From Lentzea flava (lineage in GTDB: Bacteria > Actinomycetota > Actinomycetes > Mycobacteriales > Pseudonocardiaceae), in NCBI RefSeq assembly GCF_014648475.1, contig NZ_BMRE01000054.1, forward strand, positions 1 to 50,909: a stretch of DNA of 50,909 nt, given 5' to 3'. Numbering within the stretch: the first letter of the stretch is position 1; each line of letters starts with the position of its first letter. A program made the translations under genes and the position numbers. Positions 34,917 through 43,304 of this stretch are shown piece after piece. The notes beneath the pieces were generated by a model. That model worked only from the letters and a program-made list of their open reading frames with translations, was not told the origin of the DNA and made no database searches.

Positions 34917-37592
34917 GTGCGGCCGCAACGAGTGTTCATCTCGTACGCGCACGAATCGGACAGGCACAGCGACCAGGTCCGCGCGCTGTGGTATTTCCTG
35001 CGCGCCAACGGAATCGACGCCCGGCTGGATCGCTCGGCCGCGAGTCAGCCGCAGGACTGGGCGTTGTGGATGGCCGAGGAGATCCGGCTGGCCGACCGCG
35101 TGCTGGTAGTGGCATCGGCTACCTACCGCAGGCGGGCTGAGGGGCGCAGCGGCCCGCATGACGGCCGAGGAGTGCAGTGGGAGGCACGGCTGATCCGAAG
35201 CGCCTTCTACGCGGAGCCGCACAACCTCGGCCGGTTCGTCGCGGTGGTGTTGCCGGGGCAGTCGACCGCAAGCGTACCGGACTTTCTGGCTCCAGCCACG
35301 TCGACCGTGTACCACGTCCGTGACTTCACCATGACTGGCGCCGAGGAGTTGTTGCGCCTGCTGACCGGCCAGCCGGCGGAGCCCGAACCAGCGCTGGGCA
35401 AGATTCCGGTGTTCAAGAAGCTCAACCCGCTGCCACCCGCCCCGGTGGCAGCGCCCCTGAGAGCAGACCCGCCTTCCGGCAACGCGGTGTACCGCACGGT
35501 CAACGCCCAGCTCCGCAACCGGCGAGTCCGTACGCGTCTGTGCGAAGACCTCCGAACAAGCGTCGAGTTCGCTCTCAAGTCCGAACTGGCTCCGAATGAA
35601 CTGGCAGCGCTGACGCACTACCTCGAGTCGCCCGACTTCGAGGAGATCCGCCTTCAGGTCCTGCTGTGGAGACTCTTCGACCACAACGACGAAAACATCG
35701 CCGCGGTCCTGCGCATGCAGATCTTCCACGGGCTTCGCCACCACCTCGACCTGCCCGAGAGGCTGCGGAACCAGGGTGCGCTCACCGTGCTCAGCGCGCT
35801 GGTCGACTGCGCCGAGACCTGCGTCGCCGAACTGCTGCTTCCGGTGGTCACCACCGAGGTCGCGACGTGGCTCAGCCACCAGGCGGCGAAGTCCGCGACG
35901 AGCAACGTGGTGCTGCTCGGAGACATCGACGGTCTGGCCGAGATTCACGGCTTCGCGCAACGGATGCGAAGCAGAGTCGCCGCGCTGCACGCCGTCATGC
36001 GACTTCCCCATCTGCGCGTCACAGGTATGAGCGCGGCAGTCGCGTACGACGATCTCTACGTCACACCGACGCTTCAGGGTGCCACTGCGAGCGTCCAAGT
36101 CGGCAGCCGGTCGGTCCTCCTCGGAGATCCCGGTGCCGGCAAGTCGACCATGATGGCCAAGCTCGCTTGGGAGATCGCCTGCGACAGCAGCGATCGAGTG
36201 CCGTTTCTCCTTGTTCTGCGCAATGTCGCGGCCTCTCTGAGGGAAGGCGGACGTGGACTCGTCGCATACCTCGAAGCGCTGTGCCGGGAGCCGTACAACC
36301 TCGATCCTCCGCCCAACGCCGTGGAGTACTTGCTGCGCAACGGAAGAGCGGTCGTTCTTCTCGACGGTGTGGACGAGCTCGTGGACACCGATCTTCGGGA
36401 CCGGTTCGCCCGCCTCGTCGAGTCCTTCGCCGACGAGTTCATGTCGGTACCGATCATCGTGACCGCCAGAAAGGTCGGCTACGAGACGGCCGCACTGAAC
36501 CCGAAGCAGTTCGACGTGGGCACCATCAAGGAGTTCGACGATCACCAGGTTGCGACGTACGTTCGACGCTGGTTCGCGCTGGACGTGAACACCTCGGAAC
36601 ACGACCGGACGGCGCTTGCCGACGCGTTCCTGCAACACGGTGACACCGTCGGCGAACTGCGCAGCAACCCGCTGTTGCTCGCCTTGCTGTGTTCGATGTA
36701 CGCCAGCGAACACTACCTGCCCACAAACCTCGCACAGGTCTACGAGAAGTGCGCGTTGATGCTCTTCGAGCAGTGGGATCAGATGCGCGGTGTGCCGCTG
36801 CCGGCCAGGTTCGAAGGCAGACTGCGAGGAGCGGTGGGCTACCTCGCCTGGAGCCAGCTGACCTCCTGTGACGACATGAGCACGTCCTGGCCCCGCGTGA
36901 AGATCATGGCGGTCCTGATGAAGTACTTGGAGGAAAAGGGGTTCGATCACGACGAAGCCGAGGAGCACGCCGCCGCCTTCGTCGACTTCTGCACCGGCCG
37001 CCCCTGGGTGCTGAGCGACGGCGGCTCGAACCGCGGCAAGCCCACCTACGGCTTCACCCACCGCACGTTCCTGGAGTTCTTCGCAGCCGACTACCTGGTC
37101 CGCAGCAACAACAACGCCGAGTCCCTCTGGCTGGCGATCCACGCCCGCAGCCGCGACATCCGCTGGGGACCAGTCGCACGCATCGCACTGCAGCTCTACG
37201 ACCAGAAGCACGACGACGGCGCCAGCGAGATGCTCCAGCTCGTCACGGCAGAAGACCACCCTCTCGCGCTGGAGTTCAGCACGGACGCCCTCAGACACGT
37301 TCAGCCCGCACCGGGAATCATCAGGAGGATCGTCAGTGCCGAACTGCACGCCGCCGCGGCCACCGATCCGTGGAGCGAGGAGACCTGGAACTCGCGGAAC
37401 GCCCGGCTGCACCGCTCGTCGGTCGAAGAGCGGTTGAGCAACCTCATCAGCACTGCCTCCCCCGCGAACAAGAGCATCGTGTGCAAGTCGATCGACACGC
37501 TTCTCAACGAGTTCGCGGCGAAAGGCCTGCACGGCAGGATGGCGCAACACCTGCTCGGCGCGATGGCAGGCAAACTCGCTCCGCAGCCGTGA
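34917..37592 (+). CDS. SEFIR-NACHT STAND protein, probable antiphage or cell-death sensor
   Basis: 891 aa. N-terminal SEFIR/TIR-like domain (about 5-150): RVFISYAHESDRHSDQVRAL, WALWMAEEIRLADRVLVVAS, GVQWEARLI. A helical linker follows, then the NACHT NTPase: Walker A LLGDPGAGKSTM (about 400), Walker B AVVLLDGVDEL (about 480), sensor-like VPIIVTARKVGYE, SNPLLLALLCSMY, and the NACHT-typical FTHRTFLEFFAADYL (about 715). The C-terminal about 170 residues look helical and lack clear repeats. In bacterial NACHT proteins the STAND ATPase oligomerises on sensing a trigger and the N-terminal effector kills or signals. Tightly coupled to the two upstream genes, so probably controlled by the ECF sigma factor; inference. 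Confidence 0.9.
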   Translation: MRPQRVFISYAHESDRHSDQVRALWYFLRANGIDARLDRSAASQPQDWALWMAEEIRLADRVLVVASATYRRRAEGRSGPHDGRGVQWEARLIRSAFYAEPHNLGRFVAVVLPGQSTASVPDFLAPATSTVYHVRDFTMTGAEELLRLLTGQPAEPEPALGKIPVFKKLNPLPPAPVAAPLRADPPSGNAVYRTVNAQLRNRRVRTRLCEDLRTSVEFALKSELAPNELAALTHYLESPDFEEIRLQVLLWRLFDHNDENIAAVLRMQIFHGLRHHLDLPERLRNQGALTVLSALVDCAETCVAELLLPVVTTEVATWLSHQAAKSATSNVVLLGDIDGLAEIHGFAQRMRSRVAALHAVMRLPHLRVTGMSAAVAYDDLYVTPTLQGATASVQVGSRSVLLGDPGAGKSTMMAKLAWEIACDSSDRVPFLLVLRNVAASLREGGRGLVAYLEALCREPYNLDPPPNAVEYLLRNGRAVVLLDGVDELVDTDLRDRFARLVESFADEFMSVPIIVTARKVGYETAALNPKQFDVGTIKEFDDHQVATYVRRWFALDVNTSEHDRTALADAFLQHGDTVGELRSNPLLLALLCSMYASEHYLPTNLAQVYEKCALMLFEQWDQMRGVPLPARFEGRLRGAVGYLAWSQLTSCDDMSTSWPRVKIMAVLMKYLEEKGFDHDEAEEHAAAFVDFCTGRPWVLSDGGSNRGKPTYGFTHRTFLEFFAADYLVRSNNNAESLWLAIHARSRDIRWGPVARIALQLYDQKHDDGASEMLQLVTAEDHPLALEFSTDALRHVQPAPGIIRRIVSAELHAAAATDPWSEETWNSRNARLHRSSVEERLSNLISTASPANKSIVCKSIDTLLNEFAAKGLHGRMAQHLLGAMAGKLAPQP

Positions 37593-38089
37593 TCACCGAG
37601 GCCCCGGAAGAACGCGGTGGCGTGTCTACAGCACGGGCTCCAAGCTGATGCTGCGCAACATGACGATGCCCGGGATCCTCTGCACACGTTGTATCGCCCG
37701 CCTGCCTTCGGACGATCACCCTGGGAGTAGCAGTTCAGCGCGCGGAAAGGGTGATGATGAGCGACGGTTCCGTCCAATTCGGTCACTTCCAGCGGCCGGA
37801 ACACGACGCGCCGATCAGCCACGACCACTAGTCTGTTCCAGCCCGCTCGCGTCGAAATGCCGGTCGAGGGGATGCCGGATCCCGGCAACCCAAAGTGGGT
37901 ATCGACGACGTCATCAGGGTCAGCTTCCGGCAATCGGTGATCCCGGCACACTCCTCGGCCGGATGAACGCCACCCTGTGATCATGCTCAACGGCGCTTTG
38001 TCCGTCGTGCCGCACTCGCCGGGCTGCTCGGCAAACTGACGAGTCGTCGGGCAGCGTTCTGGGCCGGTTGCCATCTGCCTGGCCCTGGT
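37593..38089. other. Intergenic region, nothing recognised
   Basis: About 500 bp after the STAND operon with overlapping small frames on both strands, none with a ribosome-binding site and domain-like sequence. Possibly decayed DNA at the edge of an integrated element. Confidence 0.4.
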
Positions 38090-39094
38090 ATGGAGGCCGA
38101 TCTACCTCTCACCGATGCAGACCATGCGCCACCCGATCAACAACCCGCAGGTCGCACCCGAGGCCGTCGAGCTAAACTCGCGACCCAGTTGCGTTCTAGG
38201 CGGCCAGTGCGAACAACTGGGTCAGCAATCCGGTACCTGGATCGACCGGCGCTCTTCGAGAACCGCGCGAGCTATCGCCTGCTGAGTGCAGATCTCCGTG
38301 ACGACTCGCCGCAGTTGGGCTTCGGCCTCGGCACATACTCCGACAAGCTGGACGCGTCGGAGGCTGCAGCGCACGAGCTTGCTGCGGTTGAGCGATCCGG
38401 GCCCGCCGACGAGGTGCCCGATTGGTCGGCTCTGCCCCTGCGTGGACTGATCGGAGATCCATTCGACCTCCGCCGGCGTGCGGTGATGCCCGCGATCGAG
38501 ACGCTCACGTTGCGCCGTCAGCGCGAGACCGGCCGTGCGACGTTCCTACTGCATTGGCGTGATCCTACGAAGGTTGCCACCGCGGCCGGCATCTACGGCC
38601 TCATCCCCGCGGGCGAGTTCCAGCCGTCCAGCGTCGCGTCATGGGACACGAAGAACGACTTCGACCTGTGGCGCAACATGGTCCGCGAGTACTCCGAGGA
38701 GCTGCTCGGCGAACCAGAGCGCGACGGCAGTCAAGGTGTGCCGATCCAGTACGACGAATGGCCGTTCTACGGGTCGCTGGAGAAGGCCCGGTCTCAGAGC
38801 AAAGTGAACGCCTACTGCCTCGGAATCGGGCTCGACACGCTCACACTGACCGCCACGTTGCTGACAGCCGTTGTGATCGACGACGACGTGTTCGACGATA
38901 TTTTTGGGAACACAGTGCAGATTAATGCCGAGGGAGCGTTGGTGACGGCGATCGAGTCGACATCAGTGTCGGAAGGCGTTCCGTTCACCGAGGAGACCGT
39001 CAAGCGCATGTTGACGTCGGAACCGATGGCCTCGCCGGGAGCCTGCATCCTTGCGCGCTCCTGGCAGTTCCGAGACCACATCCTCAGCAGGTGA
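38090..39094 (+). CDS. XRE-type regulator lacking its N-terminal HTH (C-terminal domain only)
   Basis: Frame of 334 aa; the conserved part begins near 38225 (LDRPALFENRASYRLLSADL) and includes FQPSSVASWDTKNDFDLWRN, YSEELLGEPE, YCLGIGLDTLTLTATLLTAV, DDDVFDDIFG and GVPFTEETVKRML. In actinomycetes this domain usually follows an XRE helix-turn-helix; here no HTH precedes it, and the first about 45 residues look like noise. A GTG at 38207 is an alternative start. Probably a 5'-truncated gene, or an HTH-less paralogue. It sits 37 nt before a split xis gene, so it may have regulated an integrative element. Confidence 0.6.
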   Translation: MEADLPLTDADHAPPDQQPAGRTRGRRAKLATQLRSRRPVRTTGSAIRYLDRPALFENRASYRLLSADLRDDSPQLGFGLGTYSDKLDASEAAAHELAAVERSGPADEVPDWSALPLRGLIGDPFDLRRRAVMPAIETLTLRRQRETGRATFLLHWRDPTKVATAAGIYGLIPAGEFQPSSVASWDTKNDFDLWRNMVREYSEELLGEPERDGSQGVPIQYDEWPFYGSLEKARSQSKVNAYCLGIGLDTLTLTATLLTAVVIDDDVFDDIFGNTVQINAEGALVTAIESTSVSEGVPFTEETVKRMLTSEPMASPGACILARSWQFRDHILSR

Positions 39095-39131
39095 CGACCT
39101 GTGCTGCGCTAGCCGAAGGGCAGGCGAGTTG

Positions 39132-39224
39132 GTGCCAACGAACCCCGACCGGAAGCTGCTGTCAGTAAACGAAGTCTGCGAGGAACTACAGATCTCGCGG
39201 TCAACCTTGTATGAGTGGCGCATG
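39132..39224 (+). pseudogene. xis: Excisionase (xis), 5' part, split by an IS3-family insertion
   Basis: GTG 39132: PTNPDRKLLSVNEVCEELQI, then SRSTLYEWRM, the helix-turn-helix of AlpA/Xis-type excisionases. The reading frame is cut at 39224 by the insertion element. Joining it across the IS at the repeated CATG continues in frame to 40590 and gives a normal 62-aa Xis. Confidence 0.8.
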
Positions 39225-39291
39225 GGTCTGCTGCACGGATAGGTGACATCTGAGTTGGCTTGCCGTGATGGTGAGCTGGGAGGATGTCGCT

Positions 39292-39600
39292 GTGCCCAAG
39301 CCCTACCCCCAGGAGTTCCGCGACGATGTCGTGCGGGTCGCCCGTGACCGCGAGCCCGGCGTGACCGTCGAGCAGATCGCGAAGGACTTCGGGGTCCACC
39401 CGATGACGCTGTTCAAGTGGCTGCGCCAGGCCGAGACCGACGAGGGCACCAAATCCGGTGTGAGCCGCAGTGACTCGGCAGAGCTGCGCGAGGCCCGCAA
39501 GCGGATAAAGCTGCTCGAGCAGGAGAACGAGGTCCTGCGCCGCGCGACCGCGTACTTGTCGCAGGCGAACCTGCCGGGAAAAGGCTCTACCCGCTCGTGA
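39292..39600 (+). CDS. IS3-family transposase OrfA
   Basis: About 102 aa from GTG 39292. N-terminal HTH (YPQEFRDDVVRVARDREPGV, TVEQIAKDFGVHPMTLFKWL) and a C-terminal leucine zipper (LREARKRIKLLEQENEVLRR). Binds the IS ends and is normally fused to OrfB by ribosomal frameshifting. It looks intact; its stop overlaps the orfB start as GTGA. Confidence 0.85.
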   Translation: MPKPYPQEFRDDVVRVARDREPGVTVEQIAKDFGVHPMTLFKWLRQAETDEGTKSGVSRSDSAELREARKRIKLLEQENEVLRRATAYLSQANLPGKGSTRS

Positions 39601-40458
39601 ACGAGCTCGCCGCCGACGGGATTCCCGTCGCGGTGACGTGCCGGGTGTTGAACATCGCTCGACAGCCGTACTACCGGTGGCGGGCCCGGCCGGTCACCGG
39701 GACAGAACTCGAGCGGGCTCATCAGGCGAACGCGTTGTTCGACGCGCACCGCGACGATCCGGAGTTCGGCTACCGATTCCTCGCCGACGAGGCCCCGCGA
39801 CGCCGGTGTGTCGATGGCGGACCGGACCGCGTGGCGGATCTGCTCGTCCATGGGCTGGTGGAGCGCGTTCGGCAAGAAACGCGGCCGCAACGGCAAGAAG
39901 ACCGGCCCGCCGGTGCACGACGACCTGGTCCGCCGCGACTTCACCGCCACCGCGCCGAACCGGCTCTGGCTGGCCGACATCACCGAACACCGCACCACAG
40001 AAGGAAAGCTGTATCTCTGCGCGGTCAAGGACGCCTGCTCCAACCGGATCGTCGGCTACTCCATCGACTCCCGGATGAAGTCCCGCCTCGCCGTCACCGC
40101 GCTCACCAACGCCCTCACCCGCCGCGGTGAAACCGCCGGCTGCGTGGTGCACACCGACCGCGGATCACAATTTCGATCCAGGAAATTCGTCCGCGCGCTC
40201 GCGCGCCACGGCCTGTCCGGGTCGATGGGCCGGGTGGGTGCGGCGGGTGACAACGCCGCCATGGAAAGCTTCTTCGCGTTGCTGCAGAACAACGTTCTCG
40301 ACCGGCGTTCCTGGTCGACTCGCGAGGAACTGCGGATCGCGATCGTCACCTGGATCGAACGCACCTACCACCGTCGCAGACGCCAGGCCGCCCTCGGCCG
40401 GTTGACCCCCATCGAATACGAGACAATCATGGCCACGCCAGCCAGTCAGGCTGCGTGA
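39597..40458 (+). pseudogene. IS3-family transposase OrfB, one-base frameshift
   Basis: First part GIPVAVTCRVLNIARQPYYR to FGYRFLADEA. At about 39793 a run of four C (three would keep the frame) shifts the reading. The DDE core continues in the second frame with WLADITEHRTTEGKLYL (Asp), VVHTDRGSQFRS (Asp), GDNAAMESFF (Glu) and WIERTYHRRRRQAALGRLTP. All catalytic residues survive, so a single sequencing error could also explain it. Confidence 0.8.
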
Positions 40459-40494
40459 CTACCGCTGTCACCTACTCGTGCAGCAGACCCCATG

Positions 40495-40590
40495 AAGAAT
40501 CGGGCGCCACGCTGCATCAAGCTACCGAATGGCGAACTGCGGGTGCGACGTGCTGATCTGGACGCCTGGCTAGAACAATGTGAAGAGTGA
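40495..40590 (+). pseudogene. xis: Excisionase (xis), 3' part
   Basis: KNRAPRCIKLPNGELRVRRA, DLDAWLEQCEE, TGA at 40588-40590: the wing and last helix of an AlpA/Xis protein, in frame with 39132-39224 once the IS is removed. Confidence 0.8.
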
Positions 40591-40641
40591 ACTCGCCAGC
40601 GACAGCAGCCAGATCCAGCCGCTCATCGCTACGGTGCCAAG

Positions 40642-40959
40642 GTGAGCGACCACGCAGACAGCGACACCAGCGCCACGTACCGGCAGCAAGGCGAGCAGTG
40701 CATCGCCGATGCGATCGACCATCTGAGCTATGCCGACGAGACACCTACCGAACCGACCGAGCTCACCCATATCGGCTGGGCGCAAGTTCTGACATTGAGG
40801 GCGATCTACTTCGAGCTACGCCACGGGCATGATCTGGCGGCCCAGAACGCTGCTGCCATCGCAGCAAACACCGATGCGCTCTCTGAGCACTCGGACGGCA
40901 TGGATGATCTCAGGAAGGCACTGCTCTACGAGGCTGACATGCGAGGACTGCGCAAGTAA
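40642..40959 (+). CDS. Hypothetical protein of an integrative element
   Basis: 105 aa, GTG 40642 with AAGG upstream (GCCAAGGTGAGC). Acidic, mostly helical (QGEQCIADAIDHLSYADETP, GWAQVLTLRAIYFELRHGHD, ALLYEADMRGLRK). No named domain. It follows xis and a terminator-like hairpin comes next, so it is likely cargo of the element that xis belonged to. Confidence 0.6.
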   Translation: MSDHADSDTSATYRQQGEQCIADAIDHLSYADETPTEPTELTHIGWAQVLTLRAIYFELRHGHDLAAQNAAAIAANTDALSEHSDGMDDLRKALLYEADMRGLRK

Positions 40960-40977
40960 GCCACCAGGATGAGACAG

Positions 40978-40997
40978 GCGGCCCCCTGCGGGGCCGC
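40978..40997 (+). terminator. GC hairpin after the 40642-40959 gene
   Basis: GCGGCCCC and GGGGCCGC form a perfect 8-bp stem with a 4-nt loop, 18 nt after the stop codon. No T-run follows, as is usual for high-GC actinomycete terminators. Confidence 0.5.
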
Positions 40998-41205
40998 TCG
41001 GGTCGCCGCTCCATCCCCGTTCGGCAGGGCTTCACGGCCTCATCTCTTTGTCGCTCGGGCAAGCGGGCGGGACCCGGCCTCCGGCCGCGCCCGGCGACGG
41101 AGGCAGGCCTACCCCGACCGGACGGGACAGCGACCGCCCGGCCTCGCAGCTGCGCAAGTGGCCTGTTTGCCTCGTGAGGTCTTCGCGCCCGTGTCCCACC
41201 ATCGT

Positions 41206-41282
41206 TTAACGCGTGGACGCCATCGCCAAGAGCACTGCGCGATGGCTCACGGCCACTCTTGACACCACCGTCCACGCGCTAA
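41206..41282. repeat. 77-bp unit bounded by 14-bp inverted repeats
   Basis: TTAACGCGTGGACG at 41206-41219 and CGTCCACGCGCTAA at 41269-41282 are reverse complements with one mismatch. The enclosed DNA also has internal complementarity (CATCGC/GCGATG). It could be a MITE-like remnant or a transcribed stem-loop. It lies in the 420-bp gap 40960-41421, which has no supported gene. Confidence 0.45.
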
Positions 41283-41421
41283 GCGCAGCAGCGACAAGGG
41301 AACGGGGGCGGTGTGGGCGGCATTGTGAGCTCGATTCCACGGTTCGGCGTGACGATCCGACTCCGTTCGGCGATAGAACCAAGACATGACGTCGGGGGCG
41401 CCGAGCGCAGGAGGAGGCCCA

Positions 41422-41901
41422 ATGGGCGAAGAACGGGCCCGCAAGATCATGCATGCGATGTTCGATGGCAACTACCGACCGCGTCCCCATGTTGTACGGC
41501 GCATCGAGGCTCTGATGGGAAGCGAGGAAGCGCAGTACGTCGACATCAAACACACGCCGCACGACAAATCCATGAGCGGGCAATGCGTCATCCTGACAGC
41601 AACGCGCGTAATCCACGCGACGTGGTCGACACCAAATGACAACCCCGGCAACACTGGAACGGCCCTCGTCACGACCTGGGCACGACGGAGCTTGATCAAG
41701 ATGGAGATCAAGGCTGGCGGCACCAACGCCGACGAGGACTGGTCCTATGCCGAAGACACCGAGTGGCCGCGCGGCGGAATCCTAACCCTCGAGTACGAGG
41801 GGCGTCAGAGGGCGATCGAGCTGCCTCTCGGGCAGGATGGAAGGACCAGGCAGCAGTTCCATGATCTTGTTCCTGAGCTGCTAACCGACCTTGTCGCCTA
41901 G
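41422..41901 (+). CDS. Hypothetical protein, element cargo
   Basis: 159 aa; ATG 41422 with AGGAGGAGG just upstream is favoured over ATG 41386, which has no ribosome-binding site. Strand-rich: QYVDIKHTPHDKSMSGQCVI, RVIHATWSTPNDNPG, GGILTLEYEGRQRAIELPL, then a helix FHDLVPELLTDLVA. Perhaps a PH-like or small beta fold; unrecognised. It ends about 110 bp before the tRNA-derived att site. Confidence 0.65.
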   Translation: MGEERARKIMHAMFDGNYRPRPHVVRRIEALMGSEEAQYVDIKHTPHDKSMSGQCVILTATRVIHATWSTPNDNPGNTGTALVTTWARRSLIKMEIKAGGTNADEDWSYAEDTEWPRGGILTLEYEGRQRAIELPLGQDGRTRQQFHDLVPELLTDLVA

Positions 41902-42012
41902 CTTCTCGTACAGCAGAGAAGTACAGCAACCCCGGTGATCGAGTGCACCCGCGAGCGACCAGCACAGACCCTCTGACCTCAGCAAAGGCCACAGTCGACC
42001 TTAATGCCGAGA

Positions 42013-42055
42013 GTTCACACCGAAGAGGTCACTGGTTCGATCCCAGTATCGCCCA
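42013..42055 (+). tRNA. 3' part of tRNA-Val (anticodon CAC), a probable att core
   Basis: Reads GTTCACACCGAAGAGGTCAC then TGGTTCGATCCCAGTATCGC and CCA. It contains the anticodon loop (TTCACAC, anticodon CAC), the 3' anticodon stem CGAAG, a full T arm with GGTTCGATCCC, and the acceptor 3' strand ATCGCCC. The 5' half (D arm, 5' acceptor) is missing. Such 3' tRNA pieces are the att cores left by tyrosine integrases. The integrase gene lies 120 bp downstream, reading toward it. Not a functional tRNA. Confidence 0.85.
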
Positions 42056-42058
42056 CAC

Positions 42059-42102
42059 AACCCGGAAGCCTCTAACCTGCGAAGGTCGGGGGCTTCCGGG
42101 TT
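42059..42102 (+). terminator. Strong hairpin after the tRNA fragment
   Basis: AACCCGGAAGCC (42059-42070) and GGCTTCCGGGTT (42091-42102) are a perfect 12-bp inverted repeat with a 20-nt loop, 4 bp behind the tRNA 3' end. It resembles the terminator that normally follows a tRNA gene and was probably carried along in the att core or flank. Confidence 0.7.
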
Positions 42103-42175
42103 TCTCGGGCACTCGCAGACCCCTCGTTTCGGGGCCACGGTAGTAAAAGTGGTAGTAAACCTGCGTCGTTCCACC

Positions 42176-43304
42176 TCAGACCAGCCCCTTCTGCGAGGGC
42201 GGCAGGAACAGACCAATCACTGCCTCGGCGGCGTCGCGATCAAGGTCCTCGATGTCCGCGGAGTAGGTGTCGAGGGTGAACGCCACGGTCGCGTGCCCCA
42301 GGCGAGAGCTGACAATCTTCGGGTGCACACCCGTGCGCAGTGAGATCGTCGCGTAGGTGTGCCGGAGTCGTGGAACCGAATCTTCGGCAACCCGAGGAAA
42401 TCGACGATCTTGTTGAACTCCTCCGTGATGGTGTCCGGATAGATCGGCCGACCGTCTTCCCAGCAGAACGCCAGCCCGTGGTCCTGATAGGCGTCGCCCC
42501 AGTCCTGCTTCTCCTTCTCCAATTGCTGGAAGTGCACGGTCAGCACGCCGGTGGTGAAGCTGTCCAGCGCGAGCAACCGACGACTCTTCTGGCTCTTGCC
42601 CGAACCCTTCACCGCCTTTCCCGCAGCGATGACCCGTGTAGTGGCAGCCATACGGACGACCTTCTTCGAGAGACCGAAGGCCGCGATCTCCACGCCGCAC
42701 AGCTCCGAACGGCGAACTCCCGTCGACGCCTCAAGGACCCACAACGCGTACCAGCGGTGGTGCCGCACGTGCTCGAGGAAAAGCATCATCTGTTCGGGAG
42801 TCCAGGTGCTGTGGTTCCGCCTCGGAACCGACGGAGCCTTCACGCTCCGGATCGGGTTCAGGCTGATGTACTTCCACAACACCGCCACATTCATCGCAGA
42901 GCTGAGCATGATATGCACGCTCGTGACCGTCTTCGGCGCGAGCCCCGGCTCATACGGCTTGGGATCCGCCCCACCTCGTAACGCCGCACCGCACGGCGCG
43001 CAGCGGCGTAAGTCACACCGACCTTGTCGGCGATCTTCCGCGGCCGAATCTCCCGATTCGCCTCGCGAGCCGCCTTCCACAGCTCGTACATCTCACCGTT
43101 GGTGTTGCGCTTCTGACGCCCCTCGGTGAGCAGGTGCTCGTAGAGCGCAGCGACCATCGACGGCACGAAGTCCTGTATGAGGCGACGCCCCACGATGGGC
43201 ATCACATAGGTCCGCGCCAAACGTCTCGTAGTTGGCCGCCGTCGTCGCTTCGACGGTAAGGCGTGCGTAAGTACTGCTCGAAGAAGTCGTTGACCGTGGC
43301 GCGA
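42176..43304 (-). pseudogene. int: Tyrosine recombinase/integrase (pSAM2-like), multiply frameshifted, 5' truncated
   Basis: Pieces in alternating frames line up as one integrase. N-terminal SAM-like part: VNDFFEQYL, VEATTAANYETF, RTYVMPIVGRRLIQDFVPSM, VAALYEHLLTEGR, MYELWKAAREANREIRPRKI. Core-binding part: GLAPKTVTSVHIMLSSAMNV. Catalytic domain: LEASTGVRRSELCGVEI (Arg), KIRFHD, then one base lost and LRHTYATISLRTGVHPKIVS, SRLGH, and nucleophile Tyr in FTLDTYSADIED. At least three or four indels, plus truncation at 43304 by an IS3 element. It is dead, but still oriented toward the tRNA-Val att site. Confidence 0.85.

Larger units (their letters stand above)
39225..40490 (+). mobile_element. 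IS3-family insertion sequence inside xis
   Basis: About 1266 bp. Terminal inverted repeats of about 27 bp, left GGTCTGCTGCACGGATAGGT and right (reverse complement) GGGTCTGCTGCACGAGTAGG, differ at a few positions. Target duplication CATG at 39221-39224 and 40491-40494. It carries orfA and a frameshifted orfB. Removing the element plus one CATG restores the xis frame exactly. Confidence 0.85.

Noticed and set aside
34809..37550. 913-aa minus-strand frame opposite the SEFIR-NACHT gene
   Set aside because: The plus strand has SEFIR, Walker A and Walker B motifs; the minus frame is low-complexity and is a codon-bias shadow.
42013..42055. A complete tRNA-Val gene
   Set aside because: Upstream bases (TTAATGCCGAGA) do not pair with the acceptor or anticodon 5' strands and there is no D arm; only the 3' half is present.
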